A stretch of DNA of 60,000 nucleotides. Origin: Adiantum capillus-veneris (Eukaryota > Streptophyta > Polypodiopsida > Polypodiales > Pteridaceae). The number at the start of each line of letters is the position of its first letter. Position 1 is the stretch's first letter. The notes beneath the pieces are model-generated. The model was not told the origin of the DNA and made no database searches. It saw only the letters and a program-made list of their open reading frames with translations. The translations under genes and the position numbers were made by a program. Where the stretch lies: contig CM043970.1 of assembly GCA_014529385.2 (NCBI GenBank), forward strand, positions 60,069,523 to 60,129,522, given 5' to 3'. This document shows, piece after piece, positions 57,911-60,000 of this stretch.

Positions 57911-59337
57911 CCCATGTAAAGGATTAATATCATGCCATTTTGATCATAAATAGAAAGTTTCTATTTTTGGTAGTTTTTCCACCTCTGATGAAATTATGAT
58001 GAATATATTGATGTAAGCTTTTCAAAAATGAAATTTTTACTTTTTTGTCATTTTTGTCCAAATATAGTAAGTTTTGAGGTGCTTGCACCTACCTAGACGC
58101 GACCGTCTTGTCTAAATCTATCCCGACCTGAATTTCCATAAAAATAGTTTGCTCTAAAAATTGCTAAATATAGCAGGTGTGTGCATCTGACACCTTAGCC
58201 TGTCATCCTCAAGCTGTCCTTTCAATAACAACTTTGGGAATTAAATTTTGATAATCTAAGCTCACTCTAAACAATTAATTTTCATCCTATGTTAATAAAT
58301 TAATTCCGAAGTCTAAGGTATATATGTGTATGCATGTGCATGGGCATGTATGTGCATGTGTATGTATGTCCATGGATGCCCATAAATGACCCATAGCCAT
58401 GGACCCATCTCTTATGGTATGGTTGACTATAAGCATGGATAAGTACATGAGGTGTGTCACCCAAAAGGGTAAAGAGGGACACCTTTAATGGCTAAGTAGG
58501 AGTTTGTGACACCTCTACTCATTCTTTTAGCAAGAGGGGGCGATCAAGGGAGGTATGGGGCTGAATTGAGCAACAAGACACCTCCAAATCTCTATATAAA
58601 GGGCATTCCCAGTCATTTTTTACACACTTGAATACACATTGGAGATAAGGAGACTCTGCGCTGCTGTGGCTACATATTGGTGAAGCTTCTACAAGGCCTT
58701 GAGAGATCAAAAACTCCTAAGCACAATCCAATAATATAAATTTGTTTCATCAATTCACTTCTATATCTCTATTCTCTTCTCTTCTCGAGAATTCCGAATC
58801 TACTACTACCGTTCTTATTCTTATCTATCTGAAGCTCGCTGGATATAGTAGAAACTTTACTTATTATGCTCTAATCTATGATTCCTCAAGATGTTGCAAG
58901 ATGTCAATAATCTAAAGCATGTGTTTTGCTTGCAAATCCATGATTATGATACTCGTTATGCACTCAATTGTGTCGACATACACAAGTCTCTTGTTCAAAT
59001 TTGCACTAAAAATTGAGAGAAAGGAAGTTAAAAATCAATCATCATTTAATCGTGGTAAGTGTGGTGCTTAGCCTAAACTTAGTATGAATTAATCTTGCCG
59101 AAGTTGTATTATGGTCATCCACAAATGCAAGGGAGTGAGAATATTGCATGGGTTACAATGTATGTGTATCATAAGACTATGATAGAATTAATCAAAGCAT
59201 ATGTTGGAGTAATGTATGTCATAACCATAAATTGTTGGTATTGAAGCACTTAAAATGGCAATTACCTTACTTCCATTGGGTTCTTTACACATTAGCTTAC
59301 AAACTTCTCAAGTTAATTTAAGTATCTAGTAGTGGGA
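57911..59337. other. Unassigned; LTR-promoter-like stretch
   Basis: No coding sequence recognised. 58321-58380 is an irregular (TGTATGTGCATG) repeat. CTCTATATAAAGGGC at about 58591-58605 is a good TATA box. The following CT-rich tract (58760-58800) resembles an LTR or a leader; no partner copy is visible. Confidence 0.4.
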
Positions 59338-59475
59338 ATGGTAGCCAAGAGAACTCGCTATGTTGGATCATACGATTACGAAGCCAGAACCAGTGATGGT
59401 AAAGGCAAAGAAAAGGCTGCGATGAATGATTATGTGCCACTTATCCCACGAAGTGATGTTATTACCCAAGAATAG
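59338..59475 (+). CDS. Small hypothetical ORF
   Basis: 46 codons, MVAKRTRYVGSYDYEARTSD to a stop after VITQE. It is basic at the start and hydrophilic throughout. AATAGGTAGG at its end could be a splice donor, so it may be a first exon or the start of an element ORF. Not recognised. Confidence 0.25.
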   Translation: MVAKRTRYVGSYDYEARTSDGKGKEKAAMNDYVPLIPRSDVITQE

Positions 59476-60000
59476 GTAGGAAACTTCTTTTTTGTTGTTT
59501 AATGCATCATGAGTAATGAAAACTACCTAAACATTGAGTTAGTCCCAATTTGAAACCACAACAATTGAACTTGTTAATTTCCTTTAGGTTGTATTAATAT
59601 GGAAGGACTGTTTGAGGATATACTGTCAAAATTAGGAAAGAAATGTTTGCCTAGTAGGAAAACTCATGAATCTTCTTCATTCAAAAATCCTATACCGATA
59701 TAGTCAAAACTCCCTTTGATATCTAGGGAGGAGGGCTTAGCAGAGTGAACGCTAAAGCAGTGCATATGGGTGCACATATCTTGCGGGTTTATGCCCAGAA
59801 TGCAAGATATTACTTGTGGGTTGATGCCCAGGTTGCAAGTTAGTCACTAAGGGTTTGTGCAAAAATTGTAGGACAATTTAGTTGTATGGGCAACTAAAGA
59901 CACAGTGAGCAAGAGGACAACAAAGTCTCGCCAAGAGGAGTGAACTCTTGGGGTTGGGATACTTTAATGAAGAAGGGTCTTATGTTGTTTTTCTTCTAGA
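59476..60000. other. Unassigned end of window
   Basis: No long frame. A local repeat around GGGTTTATGCCCAGAATGCA / GGGTTGATGCCCAGGTTGCA lies at 59787-59841. Confidence 0.4.

Overview
The window is repeat-dominated nuclear DNA from a land plant with a large genome. The evidence is a plastid-targeted LL-diaminopimelate aminotransferase, a PLS/E-type pentatricopeptide (PPR) gene relic, and layers of Ty3/gypsy, LINE, SINE and hAT elements. The intronless aminotransferase, the fern/lycophyte-like LINE and PPR fragments and the sparse genes would suit a fern, lycophyte or gymnosperm, but the sequence alone does not settle which. Only one host gene is intact (30955-32367, minus strand).

Layout. (1) 1-9827: element E1, a minus-strand Ty3/gypsy element. 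Its 3' LTR is cut by the window edge and its 5' LTR ends at 9827. It has gag, a protease, RT/RNase H, a second RNase H as in the Tat lineage, and integrase, all broken. (2) 9828-11406: unassigned sequence and a decayed integrase fragment. (3) 11412-25400: element E2, young and nearly intact, with a 5-bp target duplication ATGGC at both ends. One 9.3-kb reading frame (12862-22209) with only three in-frame stops encodes gag with four zinc knuckles, protease, RT, RNase H, integrase and then a second retropepsin-like domain. After it come an internal polypurine tract, a TATA box and a separate accessory ORF (22490-22912). The right end is abnormal: the 3' LTR is fused tail to tail to an inverted LTR, and the target duplication lies outside the inverted copy. 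(4) 25406-30954: a LINE 3' half (minus), microsatellites, a PPR pseudogene (plus) and about 1.9 kb with no recognisable gene. (5) 30955-32742: the aminotransferase gene, with a tRNA-derived SINE upstream. (6) 32789-57500: element E4, a minus-strand gypsy element split by E3 (33947-52440, target duplication CTTAT). E3 is a decayed relative of E2 and is itself interrupted by a hAT transposon (about 37830-41785). (7) 57501-60000: another gypsy RT fragment, an LTR-promoter-like stretch and a small unidentified ORF.

The insertion order can be read from the nesting: E4 first, then E3, then hAT. E2 is separately young, because its two direct LTRs differ at only a handful of positions. E2 and E3 form one family with two features I do not recognise from described plant Ty3/gypsy lineages: a canonical D-T-G protease-like domain downstream of integrase, and a conserved acidic post-pol protein of about 140 residues with its own promoter-like or splice-acceptor-like upstream region. 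These two features, the inverted-LTR terminus of E2 and an array of seven covarying hairpins inside the hAT element are the best candidates for something undescribed.
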